From: Dehalococcoidia bacterium | GTDB taxonomy: Bacteria > Chloroflexota > Dehalococcoidia > UBA2979 | Reading direction: 5' to 3' | DNA: 32,482 nucleotides | Assembly: GCA_028279505.1 (NCBI GenBank) | Contig: JANQNP010000054.1 | Span: forward strand, 1 to 32,482 | Shown: positions 26,347 to 32,482 of the stretch, one piece after another | How the letters are laid out: the number at the start of each line of letters is the position of its first letter | Position numbering within the stretch: position 1 is the stretch's first letter | Program-made: the position numbers and the translations under genes | The notes under the pieces: generated by a model | Seen by the model: only the letters and a program-made list of their open reading frames with translations | What the model was told of the DNA's origin: nothing | Database searches by the model: none

Positions 26347-27426
26347 ATGTACGTGGTTCAGACGACCGATCTGACCAAGATCTACGAGAACAGCTACATC
26401 GCGTTGAACGCGCTGAACCTGCGCGTCGACAAGGGGATGGTGTTCGGGCTGGTTGGCCCGAACGGGGCCGGCAAGTCGACGACATTCCGGATCTTGCTCG
26501 GGCTGCAGCGGCCGACGGCGGGAGCGGTCTCCGTCTTCGGGGAGTCGATGACGCCGGAGCGGGCGGACATCCGGCGGCGGATCGGCTACCTGCCGACGAA
26601 CCCGTCGTTCCCGAAGCACATGACGCCGATCACGTACCTGGAGTTCGTGGGCTCGATCCTCGGAATGGACGCTAGCCGGGCGAAGGTGCAACTGGCGCGG
26701 CTGCTGCAGGCGGTGGACCTGGCCGGGGCGGCGTCGCAGCGGATCCACGGGTTCTCGACGGGCATGATGACGCGCCTGGGGATTGCGGCGGCGCTGATGG
26801 GCGACCCGGAGCTGTTGATCCTCGATGAGCCGACCTCGGGGCTGGACCCGGCGGGCCGGAAGCAGACGATCGAGCTGATCCGGGAGCTGTCGGGGCGCGA
26901 CCGGACGATCATCATCGCGACGCACATCCTCTCGGACGTGGAGCGGGTCTGCTCCGACGTGGGGATCATCTCGCAGGGGCGGATCATCTACTCCGGTCCG
27001 ATGGCGGAGATGCGGCGGCTCGCGCGGCAGGGCTCGATCTCGATCGAGATCGAGGGGAACACCTCGGCATTCGAGCAGCAGATCCATACGCTCGACGAAA
27101 TCGGGTCGGTCCGCTACGAGCGGGTGGGCTCCGAGTTCCGGATCACGTTCCTCGGCACCGAGCCGCTGTCCGAGTACGTTCAGCGGGTGATCAACCTCGT
27201 GGACCGGACGGGCGTGGAGATGCTGTACATCACGACGGGCGCGGACGAGATCGAGGAGGCGTTCCTGCGCCGGCTCGAGGACGACCGCACGCGCGGGTTC
27301 CTGCGTGCCGCGGCCTGGGCCGCCGTGCAGGACTTCAGCGACGACCCGATCACCGAACTCGCGGGCATGGATCTGTCAGAACGGGAGCAGCCGGATGCAG
27401 GCCTTCCTCGCCATCCTGCGGTATGA
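26347..27426 (+). CDS. ABC transporter ATP-binding protein (ABC-2 type)
   Basis: A 359-residue ATPase of the CcmA/NatA-like ABC-2 export group. Walker A is GPNGAGKST (37-45), the Q-loop region GYLPTNPSFPKHMT, the signature is FSTGMMTRLGIA (divergent from LSGGQ, as is common in this group), Walker B LLILDEP and the H-loop IATHILSDV. About 130 residues follow the domain (from IEIEGNTSAFEQQ), probably a regulatory or dimer region; the last 17 residues overlap the permease gene. It forms one transcription unit with the permease, from ATG 26347. Substrate is unknown. Confidence 0.93.
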   Translation: MYVVQTTDLTKIYENSYIALNALNLRVDKGMVFGLVGPNGAGKSTTFRILLGLQRPTAGAVSVFGESMTPERADIRRRIGYLPTNPSFPKHMTPITYLEFVGSILGMDASRAKVQLARLLQAVDLAGAASQRIHGFSTGMMTRLGIAAALMGDPELLILDEPTSGLDPAGRKQTIELIRELSGRDRTIIIATHILSDVERVCSDVGIISQGRIIYSGPMAEMRRLARQGSISIEIEGNTSAFEQQIHTLDEIGSVRYERVGSEFRITFLGTEPLSEYVQRVINLVDRTGVEMLYITTGADEIEEAFLRRLEDDRTRGFLRAAAWAAVQDFSDDPITELAGMDLSEREQPDAGLPRHPAV

Positions 27427-28111
27427 CTTCGGCCAGCTCACGCGGTCGTGGATCTCGCGGATCTGGGTGCCGCTGCTGGTCGCGCCGGCGTTCGCGCTGA
27501 TCTTCATCGCCAACAGCGAGTCCGAACTCGCCTCGGAGACGATGGCGTTCTACATCTGGGCGGTGATGGCGCCGATCTCGGCGCTGGCGGTGGCGATCCT
27601 GTCGTCCGGCGCGATCAGCGGCGAGTCGACGATCATCTCCGACTCGATCCTGTCGCGGTCGGTGACGCGCACCGAGTACGTCGCCGCGAAGATCATCTCG
27701 CGGGTGGGGTTCACGCTGGCGGTGTACGCGATCGTGGTGGTGCCGTTCGCGTACCTCGTGATCCGCTACGCGTCGGCGGACACCTCGACGGGCGGGGTGA
27801 TCATCGGGCTGCTGATGATCGCGGCGATGCTGATGTTCCTCGCGACGTTCGGGATCGCGATGTCGGTGGTGATGACGAGCGTGCTGCCGGCGGTGCTGGT
27901 GGTGCTGCTGGCGCTGACGCTGTCCGGGGCGGTGCTGCAGTTCCTGGGGCTGACCTGGATGAGCACGACGGCGGTAATCGACCAGCTCCCCGAGACGTTC
28001 CGCGGCGACACGGCGGCGTGGGAGCAGATGCGGGTGCTGCTGGTGTTCACGGCGCTCAGCTTCGTGGCGCTCACGAGCGCCGTGTGGCTGTTCCGGCGCA
28101 AAGACCTCTAG
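27395..28111 (+). CDS. ABC-2 type permease
   Basis: A 238-residue membrane protein with about six hydrophobic segments: LVAPAFALIFIAN, YIWAVMAPISALAVAILSSG, TLAVYAIVVVPFAYLVI, VIIGLLMIAAMLMFLATFG, VLPAVLVVLLALTLSG and VLLVFTALSFVALTSAVWLF. The motif ISGESTIISDSILSRSVTRTEYVAAK before the third segment is typical of ABC-2 permeases of the NatB/GldF kind. The ATG at 27395 has GGGAG upstream and lies inside the end of the ATPase gene (32-base overlap), so translation is coupled. Confidence 0.92.
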   Translation: MQAFLAILRYDFGQLTRSWISRIWVPLLVAPAFALIFIANSESELASETMAFYIWAVMAPISALAVAILSSGAISGESTIISDSILSRSVTRTEYVAAKIISRVGFTLAVYAIVVVPFAYLVIRYASADTSTGGVIIGLLMIAAMLMFLATFGIAMSVVMTSVLPAVLVVLLALTLSGAVLQFLGLTWMSTTAVIDQLPETFRGDTAAWEQMRVLLVFTALSFVALTSAVWLFRRKDL

Positions 28112-28121
28112 GCGCTGCTCG

Positions 28122-28466
28122 ATGGCGATGCGCGAGCGGTTCGACGCCGGCGGCTTCCTCAGCACGGACGTTGAGTCGGTCGACCTGGGGCGGCACCACG
28201 GGATCCACCTCGAGGGGGAGATCGTGCGGCGGCGGCTGCGCATCGGCGTGGGCGGCCGGCGCGGGGTGCGAATCGAGCTGGGGCGGGCGCGGGCGACCTC
28301 GATCCGGGCGATCGGGGCGGAGGGGGACATCGTCCACCGGTTCCGCCCGAACCCGGATCCGTGGGTGGAGGCGGCGCAGCGGCTGGTGGCGCTGACAGTG
28401 GCAACGTCGCTGCTGCCGATGGTGCTGCGGCAGCGCTCCCGTTTCGCACAGCGAGCCGCCGAGTAG
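28122..28466 (+). CDS. Unknown small basic protein upstream of the GerW-like gene
   Basis: A 114-residue protein starting at ATG 28122 (or 28128), 10 bases after the permease stop. I do not recognise it. It is basic with a beta-rich first half (VESVDLGRHHGIHLEGEIVRRRLRIGVGGRRGVRIELG) and a hydrophobic helix near the C-terminus (LVALTVATSLLPMVL). Codon use matches neighbours and it is tightly packed between genes, so it is probably real. It may work with the GerW-like protein that follows at once, as YtfI pairs with YtfJ in Bacillus, but there is no visible sequence link. Confidence 0.65.
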   Translation: MAMRERFDAGGFLSTDVESVDLGRHHGIHLEGEIVRRRLRIGVGGRRGVRIELGRARATSIRAIGAEGDIVHRFRPNPDPWVEAAQRLVALTVATSLLPMVLRQRSRFAQRAAE

Positions 28467-28469
28467 ACT
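28464..28469 (+). promoter_or_regulatory. -10 box placing transcription start at the GerW ATG (leaderless)
   Basis: TAGACT ends 6 bases before the ATG at 28475 and overlaps the stop of the preceding gene. There is no ribosome binding site in the gap, consistent with a leaderless transcript. The -35 region is weak. Confidence 0.35.
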
Positions 28470-28474
28470 GCAGC

Positions 28475-28864
28475 ATGGCGAACACGGAGGGCCGGATGGA
28501 ACCGACGGACGCGGTCGCAGAACTGGCGCGAATGCCCGAGCACACGGGCGCCGGCACGTGCTTCGGGATGCCGATCTCGGCGGGCGACCGCACGGTGATT
28601 CCGGTGGCCGAGGTGGTCTACGGGTTCGGCTTCGGCTGGGGCGCGGGCGGGAACGAAGAGTCGTCTGGCGAGGACTACGGCAGCGGCGGTGGTGGTGGCG
28701 GCGGCACGAAGGCGCGCGGCGTGGCCGTGGTCGAGGTGTCGCCGGGCGGGGTGCAGATCCACCCGGTACGCGACCGAACGGCGATCGCCCTCGCACAGCT
28801 CGCGTTCGCTTCGTCAGCGACGGCACTGGTCTCGCGCACGCTGATCAAGCTGTTGCGCGGCTAG
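28475..28864 (+). CDS. GerW/YtfJ-family protein
   Basis: A 129-residue protein of the sporulation protein YtfJ (GerW) family. Features are FGMPISAGDRTVIPVAEVVYGFGFGWG, a glycine-rich block (GSGGGGGGG, about 70-78), then ARGVAVVEVSPGGVQIHPV and a C-terminal hydrophobic helix. In Firmicutes this family acts in spore germination, but homologues occur in many bacteria that do not form spores, where the role is unknown. ATG 28475 is preferred over upstream codons because it starts the family domain. Confidence 0.85.
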   Translation: MANTEGRMEPTDAVAELARMPEHTGAGTCFGMPISAGDRTVIPVAEVVYGFGFGWGAGGNEESSGEDYGSGGGGGGGTKARGVAVVEVSPGGVQIHPVRDRTAIALAQLAFASSATALVSRTLIKLLRG

Positions 28865-28871
28865 GGCGGGC

Positions 28872-29285
28872 ATGTCCACCGACGAACGACAGGATCTCAC
28901 ACAGCGCGTCTCCGGCATGCCGTTCGCGACGGGCCTCGGGCTCCGCGACGTCTGGGGCGATCTTAGCGGCATCGACGCGAAGGCCGACTGGGCGGCGGAG
29001 CACTGCACCGGCGGGAACACGCTGCACGGCGGGTACCTGATGACGGTTGCCGACACCCTGGGAGCGATGTGCGCCGGGCTGCATCTGCCGGCCGGAGCAG
29101 GCACGACGACGATCGAGTCGAAGACCAACTTCATGAGCGGGGTGCGCGAGGGCACGATCACGGTGCGCTCCGAGCCGGTGCACGTGGGGCGCACGACGAT
29201 CGTGGTGCAGACGGACATCCGCCGTCATGACGGCAAGCTGGCGTCCCGCACGACGCAGACGCAGGCGGTGCTGCTGCCGCGCTAG
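28872..29285 (+). CDS. PaaI-type hotdog-fold thioesterase
   Basis: A 137-residue hotdog protein with the signature LHGGYLMTVADTLGAMCAG followed by TTTIESKTNFMSGVREGTITVRSEPVHVGRTTIVVQTDI. It probably hydrolyses an acyl- or aryl-CoA thioester. It is unrelated in detail to the second PaaI-like gene at 11025-11450. ATG 28872 follows the GerW-like stop by 7 bases. Its stop TAG shares a CTAG palindrome with the stop of the convergent YibE/F gene. Confidence 0.9.
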   Translation: MSTDERQDLTQRVSGMPFATGLGLRDVWGDLSGIDAKADWAAEHCTGGNTLHGGYLMTVADTLGAMCAGLHLPAGAGTTTIESKTNFMSGVREGTITVRSEPVHVGRTTIVVQTDIRRHDGKLASRTTQTQAVLLPR

Positions 29286-30397
29286 CCCTCGATGGGTTGC
29301 GCGCCCTCGGATGGCGGCGCGCCCTCGGGCGGTCGGCGGCGAGTCAACGTGAGCACCATCGCCCCGAGCCCGGTGCTGATCGGGACGGCGGCGACGATGC
29401 CGATGCTGCCGGCGAGGGTCCTCGCGAGTTCCGTGGCGATCAGTTCGCGCTGCAGCAGGATGCCGAACGCCTCGTCCCGGGTCGCGATCAACAGGAGCAG
29501 CGGGAGCGCGGCGCCGGCGTAGGCGAGGACCAGCGTGTTCACGGTCGATGCGACGTGGTCGCGACCGACGTTCATCGCCCGCTGGTAGAGCTCGCGGCGG
29601 CTGAAGGAGGGATTCGCGTCGCGCAGTTCGGCCACGGTTGAGACCTGCGTGGCGGTGACGTCGTCGAGGACACCGAGCGCGCCGATCACGATCCCGGCGA
29701 GCAGCAGACCTTCGGGTGCGACCGCGGAGTCGGTGAGGATGACGAGCTGCGCGGACTCCTCGTCGGCGAGGCCGGAGAGCCGGAGGAAGCGCACAGCAAC
29801 GCCGGCGAGGAGACCGGTGAGGAGGAGGCTGGCGGCGGTGCTCGCGATGGCGAGGACGGTCTTCAGGTTCGGCCCGTGGGCGAGCAGCAGCGTGGTGGTG
29901 ACCAGGACGAGCGCGCCGATGATGGCGATCGCCACGGGGTCGTGACCGGCGAGGATGCCGGGGATGACGAAGCGGACGATCACGAGCGCGCTGGCGAGCA
30001 GGCCGAGCAGCGATCCCAGTCCGTGCCAGCGCCCGATCAGGAGCACCAGCGCCACGAACAGCAAGCCGATCAGCAGCAGCGGCCCGGTCCGCGCGTGGTC
30101 GCTGATGGCGTAGACCGGGCCATCGGCCGTGTCGAGGGCGGTGACGAGCACGCGGTCGCCGACCTCGTAGGTGACGATGCCGATCTGGCCCTCGATGTAG
30201 CTGCGCTCGGTGGGGACCTCGGCGCCGTCGATCTCGACGAAGAGCTGCTCGGCGACGATGGTGGCGCCGCCGGAGGCGGTGCGCTCGGCGATGACCTCAG
30301 TGACGACGCCGGTACGGGTGTCGCCGCGGGCGGCGGTGTACTCGGGGACCTCGAACGGGCCGGTCGCAGGGATGACGACGGTGAAGATGAGGAGCAC
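29282..30397 (-). CDS. YibE/F-family membrane protein
   Basis: A 371-residue YibE/F-like protein. A periplasmic-type beta domain (about 20-100, GDTRTGVVTEVIAERTASGG, VEIDGAEVPTERSYIEGQIG, YEVGDRVLVT) precedes seven or so membrane segments (LLIGLLFVALVLLIGRWHG onward) and the family block EGLLLAGIVIGALGVLDDVTATQVSTVAEL with MNVGRDHVASTVNTLVLAYAGAALPLLL. The GTG at 30397 cuts an N-terminal hydrophobic segment in half. The frame stays open upstream to about 30475 with only CTG candidates, so the true start is uncertain. Function of the family is unknown. Confidence 0.85.
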   Translation of the reverse strand: MLLIFTVVIPATGPFEVPEYTAARGDTRTGVVTEVIAERTASGGATIVAEQLFVEIDGAEVPTERSYIEGQIGIVTYEVGDRVLVTALDTADGPVYAISDHARTGPLLLIGLLFVALVLLIGRWHGLGSLLGLLASALVIVRFVIPGILAGHDPVAIAIIGALVLVTTTLLLAHGPNLKTVLAIASTAASLLLTGLLAGVAVRFLRLSGLADEESAQLVILTDSAVAPEGLLLAGIVIGALGVLDDVTATQVSTVAELRDANPSFSRRELYQRAMNVGRDHVASTVNTLVLAYAGAALPLLLLIATRDEAFGILLQRELIATELARTLAGSIGIVAAVPISTGLGAMVLTLTRRRPPEGAPPSEGAQPIEG

Positions 30398-30547
30398 GAA
30401 GGCAGCGAGCGCGAAGGTCAGCGCGCGCAGGCGGTGGCGGGGAGCGAGGAGGCTGTCGAGGAAGGAAGTTCTCAGGGCCGCGCCTCATCTCGCATCCGAG
30501 CGAGGATAGTCGGGAGACGCCGGTAGTGCGTGCCGCGAGACGGGTCC

Positions 30548-30553
30548 TATACT
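30548..30553 (+). promoter_or_regulatory. -10 box of tRNA-Thr
   Basis: TATACT, 11 bases before the mature tRNA start. The -35 region is poor. Confidence 0.5.
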
Positions 30554-30564
30554 CGCTGCCTCAC

Positions 30565-30639
30565 GCCGGTGTAGCTCAGAGGCAGAGCAGCTGTTTCGTA
30601 AACAGCAGGTCGAGGGTTCGAATCCCCCCGCCGGCTCCA
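30565..30639 (+). tRNA. tRNA-Thr (anticodon CGT)
   Basis: The cloverleaf folds fully: acceptor GCCGGTG/CGCCGGC (one G.U), D-stem GCTC/GAGC, anticodon stem GCTGT/ACAGC with loop TTCGTAA (anticodon CGT, decodes ACG), and T-arm GAGGG-TTCGAAT-CCCCC with one A.C mismatch. U73 and an encoded CCA (30637-30639) complete the 3' end. ACG is a frequent threonine codon in this window. Confidence 0.95.
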
Positions 30640-30673
30640 TTTCCCGTGCCCGACCTTGCTTGAAAGGCCCCCG

Positions 30674-31411
30674 ATGAGCAGTTTCCGCACGCGCCTGCGC
30701 CAGACCTCGCAAGGGGCTCGCGGCCGCCAGATGGGGTTCGCCCAGCAGGCCGCGAACGAGCCGAAGTCGCAGCTCCTCGTGATCGCGATCGTGGAGGATG
30801 CGGCCTCGGTGGGTGGCCTGGTCGAGGCGGGCGCGGGGGCGTTGATCTCGACGTCGCTCGACGCGCTGGCGGCGATCGTCGAGGCGGCGGGGGAGGTTCC
30901 GGTCGGGGTGCGGGTGGACGCGACGACGGTGGAGGCGGCCGAGCAGGCGCGCGCTGCCGGCGTTGACTTCATCGCGTTCAACGACGCGGAGACGGACGCG
31001 GAGGCGCTGCTCGAGCCGGAGCCCGGACGGGTGCTGCTCCTCGAGAGCGAGGTGGACGAGGAGCGGCTGAAGTCGTTCTCCGGGATGCGCCTCGATGCGG
31101 TGATCACAGCACCGCCGGCCCGGCCGCTGATGGTCCGCGACCAGCTCGCGCTGCGCCGGGTGGCGGAGCTGGCGGGGGCGCCGCTGATCGCGCCGACCGG
31201 GGAGGCCGCGGCGACGGCGACGCTGCACGCGTGGCGCAACGCGGGCGTGCTGGCGGTGCTCGTCCCCGGCGACGCGGCGCTCGTTCAGGCGACCGTCGAA
31301 GCGGCGGCCGAGGTGCCGGCGCCGAAGCCGCAACGCGACGACGAGCGTGGCATCGCGCTTGTGCCGAGCGTGACCGATGGCGGCGGCGACGACGAGGACG
31401 ATGACTTCTAG
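30674..31411 (+). CDS. Unknown protein with a TIM-barrel-like pattern
   Basis: A 245-residue soluble protein I cannot assign. The ATG at 30674 has AAGG about 8 bases upstream. After a basic N-terminal 35 residues there are eight regularly spaced hydrophobic strands each followed by a helix (LLVIAIVED, AGALISTS, VGVRVDA, FIAFND, RVLLLES, DAVITAP, PLIAPTG, VLAVLVPG), which is the pattern of an eight-stranded beta/alpha barrel. The last 25 residues are acidic (GGGDDEDDDF). No catalytic motif is recognised. It follows the tRNA-Thr gene by about 35 bases and precedes the merR gene. Confidence 0.8.
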   Translation: MSSFRTRLRQTSQGARGRQMGFAQQAANEPKSQLLVIAIVEDAASVGGLVEAGAGALISTSLDALAAIVEAAGEVPVGVRVDATTVEAAEQARAAGVDFIAFNDAETDAEALLEPEPGRVLLLESEVDEERLKSFSGMRLDAVITAPPARPLMVRDQLALRRVAELAGAPLIAPTGEAAATATLHAWRNAGVLAVLVPGDAALVQATVEAAAEVPAPKPQRDDERGIALVPSVTDGGGDDEDDDF

Positions 31412-31436
31412 CGGGACTTCTCGGGACCGCCGATCC

Positions 31437-31466
31437 TTGACGGTCTTTCTCGCCGATTCCTACGAT
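31437..31466 (+). promoter_or_regulatory. Promoter of the MerR-type gene (leaderless)
   Basis: TTGACG (31437-31442), 18 bp, TACGAT (31461-31466). The expected start point, 7 bases after the -10, is the A of ATG 31474, so the transcript has no leader. Confidence 0.6.
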
Positions 31467-31473
31467 GCCCGGG

Positions 31474-32040
31474 ATGAGTGACGCCGCGCCCGAGCCGGGC
31501 GAAGACAGCGCCGTACCGAGGTACCAGATCGGTGAGGTCGCCGCTCGCACCGGCGTGACCCAGCGCGCGCTCCGCTTCTACGAGGAGAAGGGGCTGCTCC
31601 ACCCGCCCGAGCGGATGGAGGGCGGCTTCCGGCGCTACTCCGAGGACGACGTCACGCGCATCGAGTTCGTGAAGAAGCTGCAGGATCTGCTGGGGTTCAC
31701 GCTCTCCGAGATCAAGGAGATGGTGGAGGCCGAGGAGCTGCGACAGCAGGTGATCGCGAGCCGGCACGCCGACCCGAACCCGGGTCTGTCGGCGCGCCTC
31801 GGTCGGGCCGGGCGCATCCTCGATGCGTTGCAGCGGCAGCTAGACGTGGTCGACCGCAAGGCGGACGCGCTGATCGAGATGCGGAGCGAGCTGCGCGACC
31901 GGATCGGGATGATCAAGCAGCGGAAGGCCGACATCCTGGAGCTGATGGACGCCGAGCAGGCGAGCTCCGGCTCGAGCAGCGACGCGAAGCCGCGGAAGAA
32001 GCAGAAGCAGCGGCCGACGGCCTCAGCGAGCGGCGCCTAG
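31474..32040 (+). CDS. MerR-family transcriptional regulator
   Basis: A 188-residue regulator. The MerR winged helix is at about 17-90: YQIGEVAARTGVTQRALRFYEEKGLLHPPERMEGGFRRYSEDDVTRIEFVKKLQDLLGFTLSEIKEMVE. A long dimerisation helix follows (LGRAGRILDALQRQLDVVDRKADALIEMRSELRDRI). It has no cysteine, so it does not sense metal or redox state through Cys as classical MerR/SoxR do. The C-terminus is basic (PRKKQKQR). ATG 31474 rather than 31465 is chosen because it falls at the predicted transcription start. Confidence 0.92.
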   Translation: MSDAAPEPGEDSAVPRYQIGEVAARTGVTQRALRFYEEKGLLHPPERMEGGFRRYSEDDVTRIEFVKKLQDLLGFTLSEIKEMVEAEELRQQVIASRHADPNPGLSARLGRAGRILDALQRQLDVVDRKADALIEMRSELRDRIGMIKQRKADILELMDAEQASSGSSSDAKPRKKQKQRPTASASGA

Positions 32041-32134
32041 CCCTCGATCGCCTCGCCCTCGCCAGCGCCGATCCTCGAACACGGGAGTGCCCTCGAACGG
32101 CCGTCCGGCGCGGACGGCGGACCGAGCGACCCGA
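32041..32134. other. Intergenic cluster of five CCTCG motifs and a hairpin
   Basis: Between convergent genes, the pentamer CCTCG occurs five times in the first 60 bases, all on the plus strand and none reversed. A hairpin GCCGTCCG-GCG-CGGACGGC follows at 32100-32118 and may be a terminator without a T-run. Confidence 0.55.
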
Positions 32135-32482
32135 CTACCCCGCGAGTGCTTTGACCGCCTCGAGTGCGCCCGCCGGGTGCGCGTTCATGTCGCGCTGGTC
32201 GTCGATGACGTTGGTCAGCGTGCCCTCGGCGTCGAAGACGAAGGTGACGCGCTGCGCGACCTGAGCGCCCTCGCGACGGACGCCGAACGCCTCGATGGTG
32301 GCGAGGTCCGGCCAGTCGGAGAGGAGCTGGAAGGTGATGCCGTTCGACTCGGCGAAGGCGCCCTGTGAGGCGAAGGTGTCGGCGCTGACGCCCGCAACGC
32401 GGGCTCCGAGGGATTCCAGCTCTTCGATGTTCTGCTGGAAGCCCCGCATCTCGGTGGTTCAGCCGCCGGTGAAGGCCATCGG
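32135..32482 (-). CDS. Selenocysteine-containing peroxiredoxin (5' end beyond the window; in-frame TGA at 32461-32459)
   Basis: This is an AhpC/TSA-type thiol peroxidase that reduces peroxides. Downstream of ATG 32449 the frame encodes the typical core (VAGVSADTFASQGAFAESNGITFQLLSDW, AQRVTFVFDAEGTL with the conserved Arg, and a C-terminal helix ALEAVKALAG). Without its first part, however, the protein would lack an active site. The same frame continues upstream as PMAFTGG-TGA-TTEMRGF. Peroxiredoxins have PxxxTxxC here, and the TGA falls exactly at the peroxidatic Cys, so TGA should be read as selenocysteine (PMAFTGGU). A SECIS-like hairpin follows (32410-32445). The first upstream codon seen is CCG at 32482. 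A C-to-A mutation or sequencing error is the alternative, but the hairpin argues against it. Confidence 0.85.
32410..32445 (-). promoter_or_regulatory. Candidate bacterial SECIS element
   Basis: On the mRNA, GGG-C-UUCCAGC (32444-32434) pairs with GCUGGAA-U-CCC (32420-32410): a 7-bp upper stem, one C.U mismatch and a 3-bp lower stem. The 13-nt apical loop starts with AG. The UGA is separated from the loop by 25 nt, within the known range for bacterial SECIS hairpins, and a G lies among the first two loop bases as SelB needs. CCGA (32454-32451) can also pair with UCGG (32409-32406) as an alternative lower stem. Confidence 0.65.

Noticed and set aside
30297..30488. Frameshift in the YibE/F gene, because an ATG lies in another frame upstream
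   Set aside because: That frame gives a Pro/Arg-rich shadow peptide without membrane character. The YibE/F frame itself is open to 30475, so a start-codon question is more likely than a frameshift.

Overview
The window is a densely packed, very GC-rich stretch of bacterial chromosome. It has short intergenic gaps, genes on both strands and many coupled overlaps (ATGA, GTGA, TAATG). The gene mix points to a high-GC, monoderm-like bacterium, perhaps a Chloroflexota/Dehalococcoidia-type lineage: paired acyl-CoA dehydrogenases, a heterodimeric ABC exporter, a PspC-domain protein, a GerW/YtfJ-like protein, ClpC, YqeK and HtpX. The lineage is inferred; no rRNA or marker gene settles it. There is no prophage, insertion sequence or CRISPR array.

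Layout. Positions 1-2115 hold the 3' part of clpC and a bidirectional terminator. Positions 2124-4034 hold an exported protein with five 75-residue InlB-type repeats that looks compositionally foreign. Positions 4153-8619 hold an MFS transporter and a crotonase (minus), then a membrane-anchored DsbA-like protein, an unknown acidic protein and an SDR (plus). Positions 8696-12569 hold rimI with a small His/Cys protein, ruvB-ridA, and a PspC/thioesterase pair with a PPOX protein. Positions 12616-17114 hold a heterodimeric ABC exporter downstream of yqeK. Positions 17241-19107 hold an orphan histidine kinase and htpX. Positions 19549-21975 hold an acyl-CoA dehydrogenase pair, divergent from a serine hydrolase/coiled-coil gene at 22279-24408. 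Positions 24517-26059 hold a flavin reductase and a response regulator. Positions 26347-29285 hold an ABC-2 type transporter, a GerW-like pair and a thioesterase. Positions 29282-32482 hold a YibE/F protein, tRNA-Thr(CGT), a TIM-barrel-like unknown, a MerR regulator and a peroxiredoxin cut by the window edge.

The most notable point is at the right edge. The peroxiredoxin reading frame (minus strand) continues upstream through an in-frame TGA lying exactly where the peroxidatic cysteine belongs (PMAFTGG-TGA-TTEM). A hairpin with bacterial SECIS geometry follows the TGA. The gene is best read as a selenocysteine-containing peroxiredoxin that ordinary gene callers would truncate and strip of its active site.

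A second signal runs through the whole window. The pentamer CCTCG is frequent on the plus strand and appears to override normal codon choice (rare AGG, CGA and CCT codons) in genes of either orientation. It is almost absent from the InlB-repeat gene.
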